64,000 bases of DNA from Parasediminibacterium sp046546515 (GCF_046546515.1 NZ_JBKHKJ010000011.1:62001-126000), one strand, 5' to 3'; positions 8,233-18,117 are shown, counted from the first letter of the stretch. Program-made: numbers and translations. The notes: a model not told the origin generated them from the sequence alone.

Positions 8233-8282
8233 AAAAACCCTGAAAGGGTTGAACAATAATAGCCATGGGTGCAACCCGTGGC
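8233..8282. repeat. CCCTGAAAGGG hairpin repeat, copy 1
   Basis: AACCCTGAAAGGGTT is followed 12 nt later by a second hairpin CCATGGGT-GCA-ACCCGTGG. A nearly identical copy lies at 16489-16536. It lies between ccmE and ccmF. Confidence 0.8.
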
Positions 8283-8302
8283 AGGATGTCTAAAAACAAT
8301 TC

Positions 8303-10741
8303 ATGCAGTATATAGGTGAACATTTATTACCAGGCCAGATAGGCCATTTTTTTGCAATCCTTTCTTTTGTGGCTTCATTCTTGGCTACTATTTCTTTTTT
8401 CAAAGCTAGTAGTGCCACATTACCTACAGACAAAACTACTTGGCTAAAATTTGCCCGTGGCTTGTTTTTGATAGAGACCATTTCGGTACTGGTTGTTTTT
8501 TCTACGCTCTACTATATTATCTCCCACCATTTATTTGAATACAAATATGCTTGGCAGCACAGCGACAAAAGCCTGCAAGTTGAATACCTGCTTAGCTGTT
8601 TCTGGGAAGGGCAGGAGGGCAGTTTTATGCTTTGGAGCTTTTGGCATTGCGTATTGGGGTGGTTATTGATTTGGCGGGCAAAAGAGTGGGAAGCAGGCAC
8701 ATTAACAGTAATCAGCTTTGCACAGTTTTGCTTGTCTAGCATGTTGGTTGGGTTCTACTTTTCTGGAGCCAAGCTGGGCAGCAGCCCTTTTGCTTTGCTG
8801 CGGCATGAAGGCATACTGGACAATGCACCTATTTTTCAGGACATTGCCAACGGGGGGCTAAGGAGCGATTATTTAACCCTGATAAAAGATGGGCAAGGGC
8901 TGAACACATTGCTGCAAAACTATTGGATGGTGATACACCCACCTGTTTTGTTCCTAGGCTTTGCCAGTACCATTGTGCCTTTTGCCTTTGCCTTTGCAGG
9001 GTTGATGAAAAAAGACCATGGATGGGTAAAACCTGCTTTGCCTTGGGCTGCTTTTAGCGGCGGTATACTGGGGCTGGGCATTATGATGGGTGCTGCATGG
9101 GCTTATGAAAGCCTAAGTTTTGGTGGCTACTGGGCTTGGGACCCGGTGGAAAATGCCTCGCTTGTGCCTTGGCTGGTAATGGTGGCCGGCTTGCATACCA
9201 ACATGATTTACAAAAGCACAGGGTATAGCTTGCGCAGCACTTACTTTTTTTATATCCTTAGTTTTTTATTGATACTTTATTCCACTTTCCTTACACGAAG
9301 CGGCATATTAGGCGATACATCTGTACATGCTTTTACCGATTTGGGCATGAACACACAATTGCTTTTGTTCCTGTTGGTCTTTGTAGTGCCAGCTTTTATT
9401 TTATACGGCATCCGCTACAAGTCTATCCCTGCTATCAACAAAGAAGAAAACAGTTATAGCCGTGAGTTTTGGATGTTTATTGGGTCGCTGGTATTGTTCT
9501 TGTCGGCTATATTGATTATTGCCAAAACCTCTATCCCTGTTTATAACAAATTGTTCGACCAAAAGATAGCATCCTCCGAAGACCCTGAATTTGCCTACAA
9601 CCAAGTACAGGTGTTTGTAGCTATAATTATTGGTATATTAACTGCTGCCACGCAATACCTGCGGTTTAAAGATACCCCAAGGGGCGTGTTTACCAAAAAG
9701 ATATGGCTGCCTACGCTTATCTCGCTTGTTATCGGCACATTGATTAGTGTTTTTGGCAAAGTAGGGTACGATAAGCACGGCATTGGTTTTTTAGTAGCCA
9801 TTCATGTAGCCATTTTTACGGCTGTATATTCGGTGGTGGCCAATGCCAGTTATATATGGCTTGGCTTGAAAGGCAAGGTAAAAGCTGCGGGTGCATCGGT
9901 GGCACACGTTGGTTTTGGGCTGGTGCTGGTGGGTATTTTAATTTCTTCCAGCAAAAGGACTGTGCTAAGCTGGAACACCACTGGCATAGACGTATTCCAG
10001 AAGGATAAAAGGGAAGACCCAGCGGAAAATATCACCCTGTTCAAAGGCATTACAACGGACATGGGCCAGTATATGGTTACTTACGCCCGTGATACCTTTA
10101 ACGTAAAGGAACGCAAACGCTTTTTTGAAATAAATTTTGCATCCAAGACATCCGATGAGCATTTTTCATTGTACCCCGACCTGATTAAAAACAACAAAGG
10201 CAATGAAGGCTTTGCGGCCAACCCTGCCAGCAAGCATTACTGGTACAAGGATATTTTTGTATATATTTCATTTTATAAAGAAAATAATGCGGCCGATACC
10301 GCTACTTTCCGCAACACGGAAGTAAAAGTAGGGGATACCTTGTTTTACAGCAGTGGGCTAATGATATTGCACAAGGTAGCGGTGAACCCGCCAAGCCAAA
10401 AAGGCAGGTACCACGATGATGAAACATCTTTGTTTCTGGATATGGAAGTTGTAGCCAAAGACGGCAGGCGGTACAGGGCATCGCCGGGCATTGCATTAAA
10501 AGGCAACGAACTGCGGAATCTGCCAGACAGCGTTGTGTCGCAAAGCCTTATCCTGCAATTTAATAAAGTGCTAGACCAACAAAAAGGGAAACTGGAACTA
10601 GGGGTAAAAGAAAGTGCGGCTATCACAGACTTGGTTACCCTGAAAGTATATGAGTTCCCAATGATCAATATATTATGGATTGGTGTGCTGGTAATGGTAT
10701 TTGGGTTTTGGATGTCGGTTTATCAACGGGTGAGGAGGTAA
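8303..10741 (+). CDS. ccmF: Cytochrome c heme lyase subunit CcmF
   Basis: 812 residues with about fourteen membrane segments and a large soluble domain at about 550-780 before the last helix. The tryptophan-rich heme-handling motif reads GGYWAWDPVENASLVPW (about 273-289), and the HPPVLFLGFA segment begins at His212. CcmF transfers heme from CcmE to CXXCH apocytochromes at the periplasmic face. The ATG at 8303 follows the hairpin repeat. Together with ccmE this indicates System I cytochrome c maturation; ccmABC, ccmD, ccmG and ccmH must lie elsewhere or be absent. Confidence 0.93.
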   Translation: MQYIGEHLLPGQIGHFFAILSFVASFLATISFFKASSATLPTDKTTWLKFARGLFLIETISVLVVFSTLYYIISHHLFEYKYAWQHSDKSLQVEYLLSCFWEGQEGSFMLWSFWHCVLGWLLIWRAKEWEAGTLTVISFAQFCLSSMLVGFYFSGAKLGSSPFALLRHEGILDNAPIFQDIANGGLRSDYLTLIKDGQGLNTLLQNYWMVIHPPVLFLGFASTIVPFAFAFAGLMKKDHGWVKPALPWAAFSGGILGLGIMMGAAWAYESLSFGGYWAWDPVENASLVPWLVMVAGLHTNMIYKSTGYSLRSTYFFYILSFLLILYSTFLTRSGILGDTSVHAFTDLGMNTQLLLFLLVFVVPAFILYGIRYKSIPAINKEENSYSREFWMFIGSLVLFLSAILIIAKTSIPVYNKLFDQKIASSEDPEFAYNQVQVFVAIIIGILTAATQYLRFKDTPRGVFTKKIWLPTLISLVIGTLISVFGKVGYDKHGIGFLVAIHVAIFTAVYSVVANASYIWLGLKGKVKAAGASVAHVGFGLVLVGILISSSKRTVLSWNTTGIDVFQKDKREDPAENITLFKGITTDMGQYMVTYARDTFNVKERKRFFEINFASKTSDEHFSLYPDLIKNNKGNEGFAANPASKHYWYKDIFVYISFYKENNAADTATFRNTEVKVGDTLFYSSGLMILHKVAVNPPSQKGRYHDDETSLFLDMEVVAKDGRRYRASPGIALKGNELRNLPDSVVSQSLILQFNKVLDQQKGKLELGVKESAAITDLVTLKVYEFPMINILWIGVLVMVFGFWMSVYQRVRR

Positions 10742-10780
10742 AATAAGCACTAATCACAAAAAGGGTAAGCATATTTGTTG

Positions 10781-10870
10781 CCACGAATGCACGAATGGCA
10801 CAAATGTTTTTATTCGTGTATTAATGGCAAGTTCCGGTAAGGCTTATTTCCTTTGTGTTAGTTTGAGCCT
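10781..10870. repeat. Imperfect inverted repeat, CCACGAATGCACGAAT family
   Basis: TTGCCACGAATGCACGAATG pairs imperfectly with ATTCGTGTATTAATGGCAAG. A sister element with the same left end lies at 13136-13199. Intergenic. Confidence 0.6.
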
Positions 10871-10933
10871 TTGTAGCGAAATAATACTTCAATAGCAACA
10901 ATTCATTTTATCTTCGGTATAAATAAAAAGTAA

Positions 10934-11866
10934 ATGGCACATCACCACGAGCATAATCATACCCATGACCATGATCACAGCCATGGCCATCATCATCATG
11001 AAGTAACCAATATAAACACGGCATTTATTGTAGGCATCATTTTAAATACTGCTTTTGTAATTGTAGAGTTGGTTATTGGTTATTCCTCTTCTTCCCTTGC
11101 ACTTATTTCTGATGCAGGGCACAATGCCACGGATGTTTTCAGCCTTATACTTTCCATGTTTGCGTTTAAATTGGCAAAATCGAAGGCTACCCCAAAATAT
11201 ACTTACGGCTATAAACGTGCAACGATTTTAAATTCCCTTTTCAATGCTATTTTATTGCTAATAGTTACTGGTGGCATCATCTGGGAGGGCTTCTACAGGC
11301 TAGAATACCCCGTGCATGTACAAGGCAAGCTGATTTCTATCATTGCTTTTGCTGGCATTTTTGTAAATGGCATTTCTGCATGGCTGTTCTTTAAAGACAA
11401 GGAAAGCGACATCAACATCAAAGGGGCTTACCTACATTTGCTAAGCGATATGCTGGTTGCTTTTGGCGTGGTAGTGGCTGGCGTTGTTATTTATTTTACC
11501 AATTGGTTTTGGATAGATACTGCTATTAGCTTTGTTATTGCTGTTATTATATTAATTAGTACTTGGCAATTGCTTGCAGACAGCATTAGGCTAGCGTTGG
11601 ATGGCGTACCTAGGGATATTGACATGAAAAAAGTAGAAGCCACCCTATTGAAATTTGCAGAAGTGAAAAATGTACACCATATCCATGTATGGGCATTAAG
11701 CAGCAAGCAAAATGCACTTACGGCGCATTTGGTAATTGAAGACGACTTTTCCGCTTTTGAGAAGCGCAAGCACCAAATAAAACATGCCTTGGAACATTTA
11801 GGCATCCAACATGCAACTTTTGAAATTGAAACTGCTATTTGTCAGGAAAGTTTGTGTGAGAATTAA
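10934..11866 (+). CDS. Cation diffusion facilitator, probable zinc efflux
   Basis: 310 residues. The first 22 residues contain a run of His and Asp (HHHEHNHTHDHDHSHGHHHH) typical of zinc-buffering tails of CDF exporters. Six membrane helices follow, with the transport-site residues in SDAGHNATD (D60, H63, D67) and HLLSD (H168, D172). The cytoplasmic C-terminal domain (about 210-300) contains VHHIHVWALSS, typical of CzcD/ZitB-like Zn2+/H+ antiporters. Zn2+ is most probable; Co2+ or Cd2+ cannot be excluded. It is monocistronic, with a weak GATTT/AAATC hairpin after the stop. Confidence 0.93.
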   Translation: MAHHHEHNHTHDHDHSHGHHHHEVTNINTAFIVGIILNTAFVIVELVIGYSSSSLALISDAGHNATDVFSLILSMFAFKLAKSKATPKYTYGYKRATILNSLFNAILLLIVTGGIIWEGFYRLEYPVHVQGKLISIIAFAGIFVNGISAWLFFKDKESDINIKGAYLHLLSDMLVAFGVVVAGVVIYFTNWFWIDTAISFVIAVIILISTWQLLADSIRLALDGVPRDIDMKKVEATLLKFAEVKNVHHIHVWALSSKQNALTAHLVIEDDFSAFEKRKHQIKHALEHLGIQHATFEIETAICQESLCEN

Positions 11867-11869
11867 TTA

Positions 11870-11900
11870 TACCCCTGATTTCAACTCTAAAATCGGGGTT
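11870..11900 (+). terminator. Weak terminator-like hairpin after CDF gene
   Basis: ACCCCTGATTT pairs with AAATCGGGGT across a short loop with one bulged T. No strong T-run follows, so termination is uncertain. Confidence 0.35.
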
Positions 11901-12104
11901 AAATAACCTACTAAATCATTTTAATAAAAGCCTTTCAATTCTAGGATTTTAATCTTTCGCATCATTCAAATTATTAAATCAGTGGTATAAAATACCTATC
12001 CACACATTGTGCATATAAATTTCTAATTGTTTCGAAACATGCAATAAATTTGATAGTATTAATTTGTTGATGCCGTTATTGATAATAATTTAAATAAAAT
12101 TACC

Positions 12105-13094
12105 TTGACAGAAACGATTATTAGCCTAAGCTCTGTAAACCCAATTGAATTTTTTGGGGTGAATAATGGGAAATTAGATTTATTGAAAAAGAAATTCCCG
12201 CTTTTGAAAATTTTATCAAGGGGTACGCAGTTGAAAATAAGCGGTGCCCCCGAGCAAATTGACACGGCAAAAGAAAAAATTACACTGATACTCCAGTACC
12301 TAGAACGCAATGGCCACCTAAGCGAAAATTACTTTGTTCAAATTTTAGGTGGCGACGATGCAGAAACCGTGGATAATTTTATAGAACGCAACCCCAACGA
12401 CATCCTTGTTTTTGGTCCTAATGGCAAAACAGTAAGGGCTAGGACTGCAAACCAGAAAAAAATGGTTCAGGCCGTAGATAAAAACGATATAGTATTTGCC
12501 ATAGGGCCTGCTGGTACGGGTAAAACCTATACAGCCGTGGCACTTGCAGTTAGGGCATTGAAAAACAAAGTGGTAAAGAAAATTATCCTCACAAGGCCTG
12601 CTGTGGAAGCAGGGGAGAGCCTTGGATTTTTGCCCGGCGATTTAAAAGAGAAGATCGATCCATACTTACGCCCATTGTACGATGCCTTGGACGACATGAT
12701 ACCTGCCGATAAGTTAGGCTATTATATGACCACCCGCACCATAGAAATAGCACCGCTTGCATACATGCGTGGCCGAACGCTAGACAATGCTTTTATTATA
12801 TTGGATGAGTCACAGAATACAAATGACTTGCAATTGAAAATGTTTTTAACTAGGATTGGTGCCAATGCAAAAGCAATTATTACCGGGGATCCTACACAAA
12901 TAGATTTACCACGCAACCAAAGGAGCGGGTTGGAAAAAGCATCTCGAATTTTGCAAAATATAGATGGCATTGCACATGTACAATTGGATGAAGAAGATGT
13001 GGTGCGGCACAAATTGGTAAAAGCAATTATCAGGGCTTATGATAAAGAGCATAAAATAGAGGAAGAAGAATACAATAGCCATGGCCGCAGGTAA
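12105..13094 (+). CDS. PhoH-family ATPase (YbeZ-like), TTG start
   Basis: 329 residues. An N-terminal KH-like segment (about 10-65) precedes the RecA-like ATPase core: Walker A GPAGTGKT (134-141), LTRPAVEAGESLGFLPGDL (162-180) and Walker B AFIILDESQN (229-238), then ITGDPTQIDLPRNQRSGL. PhoH/YbeZ proteins act in RNA metabolism with the YbeY endoribonuclease. No in-frame ATG exists between the upstream stop at 12060 and the start, so TTG at 12105 (reading TETIISL, as in relatives) is chosen. No neighbour suggests an operon. Confidence 0.92.
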   Translation: MTETIISLSSVNPIEFFGVNNGKLDLLKKKFPLLKILSRGTQLKISGAPEQIDTAKEKITLILQYLERNGHLSENYFVQILGGDDAETVDNFIERNPNDILVFGPNGKTVRARTANQKKMVQAVDKNDIVFAIGPAGTGKTYTAVALAVRALKNKVVKKIILTRPAVEAGESLGFLPGDLKEKIDPYLRPLYDALDDMIPADKLGYYMTTRTIEIAPLAYMRGRTLDNAFIILDESQNTNDLQLKMFLTRIGANAKAIITGDPTQIDLPRNQRSGLEKASRILQNIDGIAHVQLDEEDVVRHKLVKAIIRAYDKEHKIEEEEYNSHGRR

Positions 13095-13135
13095 GGCTAT
13101 CTATCAAAAAGGCTTAGGTCTCCAATGAAACAAGT

Positions 13136-13199
13136 TTGCCACGAATGCACGGATAAGCACGATTATAAATTAGTGTTTGTCCGTGTACTTGTGGCAAAT
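13136..13199. repeat. Imperfect inverted repeat, CCACGAATGCACGGA family
   Basis: TTTGCCACGAATGCACGGAT pairs with GTCCGTGTACTTGTGGCAAA over a short spacer. Same family as 10781-10870. It follows phoH and may also work as a transcript end. Confidence 0.65.
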
Positions 13200-13355
13200 T
13201 TTTTTAAAATAATTCTTATTTAAGTTACACTTTTTAAGCCAAGCCTAATGATGTAAATTGTGTCAATATTGCAAATATTGTTGTTGTGTTAAACAATTTT
13301 TTTACTTTTATTTCGTTTATTATACGAGCCTTCACTTAAAAAATAATTTCTACTG

Positions 13356-14276
13356 ATGAAAAAGAATAGTATTGTTCTTATTGCCCTTCTTGTATTGGGT
13401 TTTACTTATGGTTACTCGCAAACGAAAAAGCCCCTAAAAACATATAGGGTACGCACTGCAAAAAAGCCTAGTTCCACCACTTTTAGGTCTGGCAAGTCGC
13501 CAGCTATTTATCCAAACCCAAACCCTGCTAGCATGAATGTTGTTTATCAATATATTGATACTACAAACCCAAATGGCGAAAACCAGTTCCCCTCCACAGG
13601 CAATATAGGTATTGGCACTAGGGCACCACAAGCGCCTCTAGAAATTGTGAAAGGTGTTGGCAACGTAGCCAAGAAGAATATATTGTTGCAATTGAGCAAT
13701 ATCTGGGCAGACGGAGGGCAAAACGAGCCATCGATGATGTTTTCTAATGGGGATATTAGCAACCCTAAAAATACAAGCTATTGGACAGTAGGGGCTAGGG
13801 TTTCTGGCGACAACGTGCTAAAAACACCCCAAACATTTAAAGTTTGCTTCAAAGCACCCGGTGCCGATACCGATCAAGAATATTTTTCTATCAATGCGTA
13901 TCAAGGGAAAGTGAAAATTGGCAATGTAAATGAATTGATAGATGGGTATAAATTGTTTGTGGAAGAAGGCATCTTGAGCGAGAAAGTAAAAGTAGCCGTG
14001 AAAAATTCAGAAGACTGGTACGATAATGTTTTCACGCCTTCCTACAAAAGGATGAGCATCCAGGATTTGGACGGATTTATAAAGCAATACAAGCATTTGC
14101 CAGATGTGCCAACAACTGAAACGGTAATGAAAGATGGGATAGACTTAGGCAAAATGAATGGTATTTTACTTAAAAAATTAGAAGAGCTTACTTTAGATGT
14201 AATAGACATGAAAAAAGAGCTGGACGAAACTAAAAGGCAATTGGATGAATTGAAGATGGCAAAAAATAGAAAATAA
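13356..14276 (+). CDS. Secreted fibre-like protein with C-terminal coiled coil
   Basis: 306 residues. Residues 1-21 form a signal peptide ending near YSQ. A basic Ser/Thr-rich stretch leads to NIGIGTRAPQAPLEI (about 88-102), the start of the Bacteroidota tail-fibre-like repeat (TGNIGIGT...P...L.V). The end reads GYKLFVEEGILSEKVKVA, then HLPDVPTTETV and a heptad-rich tail from about 268 (LLKKLEELTLDVIDMKKEL), a trimerising stalk of the kind found in secreted structural proteins and phage fibres. A surface-structural role is inferred; no phage genes are near. Confidence 0.75.
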   Translation: MKKNSIVLIALLVLGFTYGYSQTKKPLKTYRVRTAKKPSSTTFRSGKSPAIYPNPNPASMNVVYQYIDTTNPNGENQFPSTGNIGIGTRAPQAPLEIVKGVGNVAKKNILLQLSNIWADGGQNEPSMMFSNGDISNPKNTSYWTVGARVSGDNVLKTPQTFKVCFKAPGADTDQEYFSINAYQGKVKIGNVNELIDGYKLFVEEGILSEKVKVAVKNSEDWYDNVFTPSYKRMSIQDLDGFIKQYKHLPDVPTTETVMKDGIDLGKMNGILLKKLEELTLDVIDMKKELDETKRQLDELKMAKNRK

Positions 14277-14356
14277 TTATTACTGCACAAGTGCAAGTTT
14301 GCTTATTCTGCCAAGAAGGCACCAACACACAAAGTGGCACTAAGTATCATATACAT

Positions 14357-14401
14357 AATGCGGTGATTAGCAAATGTTTTTTGCTGATTACCGCATTATT
14401 T
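14357..14401. terminator. Bidirectional terminator between convergent genes
   Basis: An 18-bp stem (14357-14374 with 14380-14397) with only two G-T wobbles and a 5-nt loop TGTTT, followed by ATTTTAA. It lies between the plus-strand fibre-like gene and the minus-strand barrel gene, so it can serve both. Confidence 0.75.
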
Positions 14402-14443
14402 TAATACATAGTTTCAATCATAGAACCCAAAGAATCAACGTAT

Positions 14444-14464
14444 AATTCTTAATTCCTAATTAAT
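14444..14464. repeat. Short 7-nt-period array
   Basis: AATTCTT AATTCCT AATTAAT, three heptamers abutting the stop codon of the minus-strand gene. Related by complement to 1154-1188. Confidence 0.6.
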
Positions 14465-16332
14465 TAGTTCACCTGTATAAAATCGGGCCTTTTTATGTAT
14501 TGGCTATTGTATTTAAACCGTAGGTCAGACGAAATAGCAATATTAAAGTGCTGCATCCCACCAACAGTACGTGGGAAATAAAAAGCCCTTAACTCTATGG
14601 TGCCAAACACTAAGTTTTCGTTGCGGGTACGCACACCGCCCCCTACGCTGGCATAGCCATTTCCTTTATCAAGATGGTACTTGTCCGTTTTTATATAGCT
14701 TAGGTTGGCAAAAAAGAAAGGGGCAAAGTTAAAGCCAACTAATTTCCATGTATTGTAAAAGACCGACTCGCAATTGATGCTAAGCCTTCCAAAAGCAAGC
14801 GTAGAGGAGTCGCCATTAAATTGTGCTATGCCATAGCTGCTGTTTAAAACCAGCGGTGGGTCCAGAACTCTGTTGAACTGGTGTGCAATACTGCCACTTA
14901 AAAAATGGCGGGAAAACCATTTCCCCCTGCCCATTTTCCGCAGCCTTGTAAATGTTTCCAGGTCTAGTAAAACACTTGCATCTTGTAGTTGGTGGCCTTG
15001 GAAATAGGAACCCGCACGAAAAATATAGTCGAAGTAGCTTTTCCTTTTGGTAAAAAAATTCTTTTCTACATCAACCCCTATATATGGCCTGCTTATAGCA
15101 TCCCTATCTGCCCAGCCGGCAATAAATTGGGCATTGTAGCCTTCTGGCACATCTTCGTTCCGACCAAAGCCATATAAAAAACTGGTATGATAATATTCCT
15201 GTTTAAAAAAGGTATATGCCCCTAGCACGCTGGTAATATTTGAATATTGAAAATTGTAATCCAACATGTATTTTTCTGGCCTTACCTTAAATGCTTTATT
15301 CATTATCCTAGCAGCTAGGAAACGTTTTTGCTTCCGTTGCTCTGTTTCTTTTTCAAAATCCCTACCGCTTATATTGTAGCCAGCCCAAACATCGTATATC
15401 CTATAGGAATATTGTAAGTCAGATTTAAACAAAGAGTCGCCCCAATATTTGTTCGTGTTATGGTGATCCGATATTTCCAATGCACCAGTCCATAAATAGT
15501 AGGGGCTTACAAGTGGAAGGTCTACAATCGTATAAATATTCGTTTCCTCCCTTTTGCCACTGCTGTACGAATTGCCATTGTTTTGGTAGCCAAGGGTTAA
15601 ATTAAAGAAGCTGCCATTAATATTCCTATTTAGATATTCTCCTCCAAAACCATATTTTGGCTTCCTGTCTAGGTCATATACGCTTTCAAATTTTACCCGC
15701 TGCGCAGTACCCAGAAAGTTGTCGTCCTGCAGCTCACCATATATATTATTGCCATTTACTTGCCCTGTACCGCTTATTGAAAGCACATCTTTATAAAAAA
15801 TAGAAATATCTACAAGGTTGGTGTCAATAGAATTGGTTTTGGCTATAATATTAGCGTCTTGAAGATAGGGGAGCGACCTTAAATATCGAAGGTTGTCTGC
15901 CATCACATTGGGGTACAGTGTATCTTTCTGGTGAAAAAACAAGTTGTCGGCTACTACCCTCTCTTTTGTATGCTTGTGTAAGTAGTTGGCAGCATCTGTT
16001 AAAAATGTTGTTTTCACAATGCTTATATCATTCACAGATATGCCAAAACTTACATTTTGTATAGAAATGGTATTGATTAGTTTTCCTTTAAACTTTACAA
16101 AGCCGTCAATGTTTTTCGCGGCCACTACTTGGTTTTCGCTCAAAGGGGTTGACACAGCAATGCTTTGCCCCAGTTTGCCCAAAAGCCCTCTTTTTTTTGC
16201 AAGAAAAAAAGTATCCTGCCTTGCTAGGATAATTACTTTTTTATCTTGGGCATAGCTTTTTATAAAAAGGAATGGACATAAAAAAGCACTTACACTAAAA
16301 ATGAAAAAAAAGTGCTTATTACTATGCATCAT
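14464..16332 (-). CDS. Outer-membrane protein with POTRA-like domain and barrel
   Basis: 622 residues. A signal peptide covers about 1-28 (ending SYAQ). Residues about 90-160 look like a POTRA domain (RVVADNLFFHQKDTLYPNVM then LRYLRSLPYLQDANI), and DDNFLGTAQRVKFES (about 198-212) is the usual first strand after POTRA in Omp85/TamA-like proteins. The rest is alternating aromatic strands ending at IKRPDFIQVN. It resembles small single-POTRA Omp85 relatives; a role in outer-membrane protein or lipid insertion is possible but not shown. It stands alone on the minus strand. Confidence 0.7.
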   Translation of the reverse strand: MMHSNKHFFFIFSVSAFLCPFLFIKSYAQDKKVIILARQDTFFLAKKRGLLGKLGQSIAVSTPLSENQVVAAKNIDGFVKFKGKLINTISIQNVSFGISVNDISIVKTTFLTDAANYLHKHTKERVVADNLFFHQKDTLYPNVMADNLRYLRSLPYLQDANIIAKTNSIDTNLVDISIFYKDVLSISGTGQVNGNNIYGELQDDNFLGTAQRVKFESVYDLDRKPKYGFGGEYLNRNINGSFFNLTLGYQNNGNSYSSGKREETNIYTIVDLPLVSPYYLWTGALEISDHHNTNKYWGDSLFKSDLQYSYRIYDVWAGYNISGRDFEKETEQRKQKRFLAARIMNKAFKVRPEKYMLDYNFQYSNITSVLGAYTFFKQEYYHTSFLYGFGRNEDVPEGYNAQFIAGWADRDAISRPYIGVDVEKNFFTKRKSYFDYIFRAGSYFQGHQLQDASVLLDLETFTRLRKMGRGKWFSRHFLSGSIAHQFNRVLDPPLVLNSSYGIAQFNGDSSTLAFGRLSINCESVFYNTWKLVGFNFAPFFFANLSYIKTDKYHLDKGNGYASVGGGVRTRNENLVFGTIELRAFYFPRTVGGMQHFNIAISSDLRFKYNSQYIKRPDFIQVN

Positions 16333-16488
16333 GCAACCGAATCTTTAAAAAGAATCGTAGTAAATATACGCCAATAGACGCAATTTCTTTTTTGGACGAT
16401 TGTATGATGCAGATTTAACATTCGTTAGGCATCTTCCGGCTAATTATTTTTTTGTGGTGCTAATGGTTTTGAAACGCACATGGCATTA

Positions 16489-16536
16489 AAAACCCTGAAA
16501 GGGTTGAACAATAGTAGCCAAGGGTGCAACCTGTGG
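16489..16536. repeat. CCCTGAAAGGG hairpin repeat, copy 2
   Basis: AAACCCTGAAAGGGTTGAAC, then AGCCAAGGGTGCAACCTGTGG split as a second hairpin. It differs from copy 1 (8233-8282) at only a few positions. Confidence 0.8.
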
Positions 16537-16598
16537 AAAGCAATAACAGTTGGGGCTATGCACATGGCAATTTATGTGGCAAACAATAACCCCCAGTT

Positions 16599-17225
16599 TT
16601 ATATAAGGCTGTGGGCATGGGCATATTTAATGATGTCTGCAAAACTTTGGAAATTCATTTTTTCCAAGATACGCGATTTATAGGTGCTTATAGTATTGAT
16701 GCTTACATGCAGGGCTTCCGCAATTTGCGTAACTGTTTTGCCTTGCGACAGCATTTGGAATACTTCAAACTCCCTGTCAGACAATTTTTCGTGCGGCTTT
16801 TTCTCCACATCATCCAAGTAAGCATCTGCAAGGAGAGCCGCTATTTCGGGCGTGATATATTTCCTGCCTTGCAGCACAAACTGCATGGCCCTTATCAGCT
16901 CATCCGGCACGGTGTCTTTGCTCAGGTACCCATTTGCCCCAGCCCTTATTACCCTCACCGCATTCCTCTCTGGGAGCGACATGCTCAATATAATAATGGG
17001 TACTTTGTTGCCTGCATCCCTTATATGTTTAATTATTTCTATAACAGGGGGGCCTGGCATAAACAAATCTGTAATAACAATATCGTATTTATGCTGCTCC
17101 AATGCGTCTTTCAGCTCACCTGCGTTGCTTTTTTCTGTTATTTCAGCAGATGGGTACGATTGTTTCAATAATAATACCAAACCTTGGCGTATCATGGAAT
17201 GGTCGTCTGCCAATAAAATTTTCAT
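16599..17225 (-). CDS. NarL/FixJ-type response regulator A
   Basis: 208 residues from the ATG at 17225; the longer frame to 17285 adds 20 residues outside the receiver fold, so the internal ATG is chosen. The receiver has the acidic pair in LLADDH (4-9), the phosphoacceptor D53 (ITDLFMPG) and the conserved Lys in YLSKD. The LuxR HTH starts at LSDREFEVFQML and includes VSINTISTYKSRILEKM. It is 38 residues upstream-similar to the neighbouring regulator, so the two are tandem paralogues. No histidine kinase is near, so both are orphans here. Confidence 0.92.
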   Translation of the reverse strand: MKILLADDHSMIRQGLVLLLKQSYPSAEITEKSNAGELKDALEQHKYDIVITDLFMPGPPVIEIIKHIRDAGNKVPIIILSMSLPERNAVRVIRAGANGYLSKDTVPDELIRAMQFVLQGRKYITPEIAALLADAYLDDVEKKPHEKLSDREFEVFQMLSQGKTVTQIAEALHVSINTISTYKSRILEKMNFQSFADIIKYAHAHSLI

Positions 17226-17336
17226 TACCTTATTTTTAATATTTATCCTGTTATGATACCGATGATGCAATGATTTGCATGACACTAATGATTACAAAAC
17301 CTGACAAGAAAGACTCCCTCATTTACGAGGTGCTTT

Positions 17337-17472
17337 TCGCCACAAGAACACAATAACACGAAGAAGCACAAAAAATAAACGAAGTTTGGAGAGTGATACA
17401 TAACATACTGATGGTTCTTATTCTTCTTCTCTCATTTCCTTCGTGCCGCTTTGAGCCTTTGTGGCGAAAAAT
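17337..17472. repeat. Long imperfect inverted repeat between regulators
   Basis: TTTTCGCCACAAGAACACAA at the left pairs with GAGCCTTTGTGGCGAAAAAT at the right over roughly 50 nt, with an A/T-rich central loop. Same family as 7380, 18375 and 20515. Confidence 0.7.
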
Positions 17473-17490
17473 ACCTGTAAGGCAACTTTT

Positions 17491-18117
17491 TTAGTCTAAA
17501 TGGTGTTGTATGCCATATTTTATCATGTCTGCATCGCCCTGGAGGTTCATTTTCTTTTGTATATGTACTTTGTGAGACCGTACGGTGTTGATGCTAATAA
17601 ATAGCTTCTCTGCAATTTCTTGCATGCTTGTGCCCTCTATCAACAACTTGAATATCTGGTATTCCCTGTCTGATAAATTCTCATGTATATTGGCTTTCGA
17701 TTTGTTTTCATAAGAAGATGCCAATATTTCAGCCACTTCAAGGTTCAGGTACTTTCTGCCACTTAATATTTGATTGATGGCTATAATCAATTCGCCAGCG
17801 ATGCTGTCTTTTGTTAAATACCCCGAGCTGCCAGCAGTGATACAGCGGATAGCATATTCCTGCGCAGGATACATGCTCAATATTAATACAGGTATCTTAG
17901 GCGTATGGGCTTTTATTTGTTTCAATACATCCAGGCCTGATTGGCCTGGGAATGACAGGTCTGAAATAATAATGTCCCACTTCCCTTTAATGGTTTTTTT
18001 AAAAAGATCTACCGTATTGTCCACCTCTTCTATCTCAGCAGTAGGGTATGCTTCTAGCAATATGCAACGCAATGCCATCCTTACAAGTTGGTGGTCGTCG
18101 GCAAATAAAATTTTCAT
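17491..18117 (-). CDS. NarL/FixJ-type response regulator B
   Basis: 208 residues, the same length as regulator A. Receiver: LFADDH (4-9), phosphoacceptor D53 (IISDLSFPG), YLTKD. LuxR-type HTH: LSDREYQIFKLLIEGTSMQE and FISINTVRSHKVHIQKKMN. The start aligns exactly with the internal start chosen for regulator A. The pair is separated by an inverted-repeat element rather than a short operon gap, so each probably has its own promoter. Confidence 0.93.
   Translation of the reverse strand: MKILFADDHQLVRMALRCILLEAYPTAEIEEVDNTVDLFKKTIKGKWDIIISDLSFPGQSGLDVLKQIKAHTPKIPVLILSMYPAQEYAIRCITAGSSGYLTKDSIAGELIIAINQILSGRKYLNLEVAEILASSYENKSKANIHENLSDREYQIFKLLIEGTSMQEIAEKLFISINTVRSHKVHIQKKMNLQGDADMIKYGIQHHLD

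Noticed and set aside
13356..14276. Prophage tail-fibre gene
   Set aside because: No other phage genes adjoin it, and such fibre-like secreted proteins are common in this phylum.
16611..17171. Plus-strand ORF of 186 aa
   Set aside because: Antisense shadow of response regulator A.
17226..17285. N-terminal extension of response regulator A
   Set aside because: The 20 extra residues lie outside the receiver fold and the paralogue starts exactly at the internal ATG.
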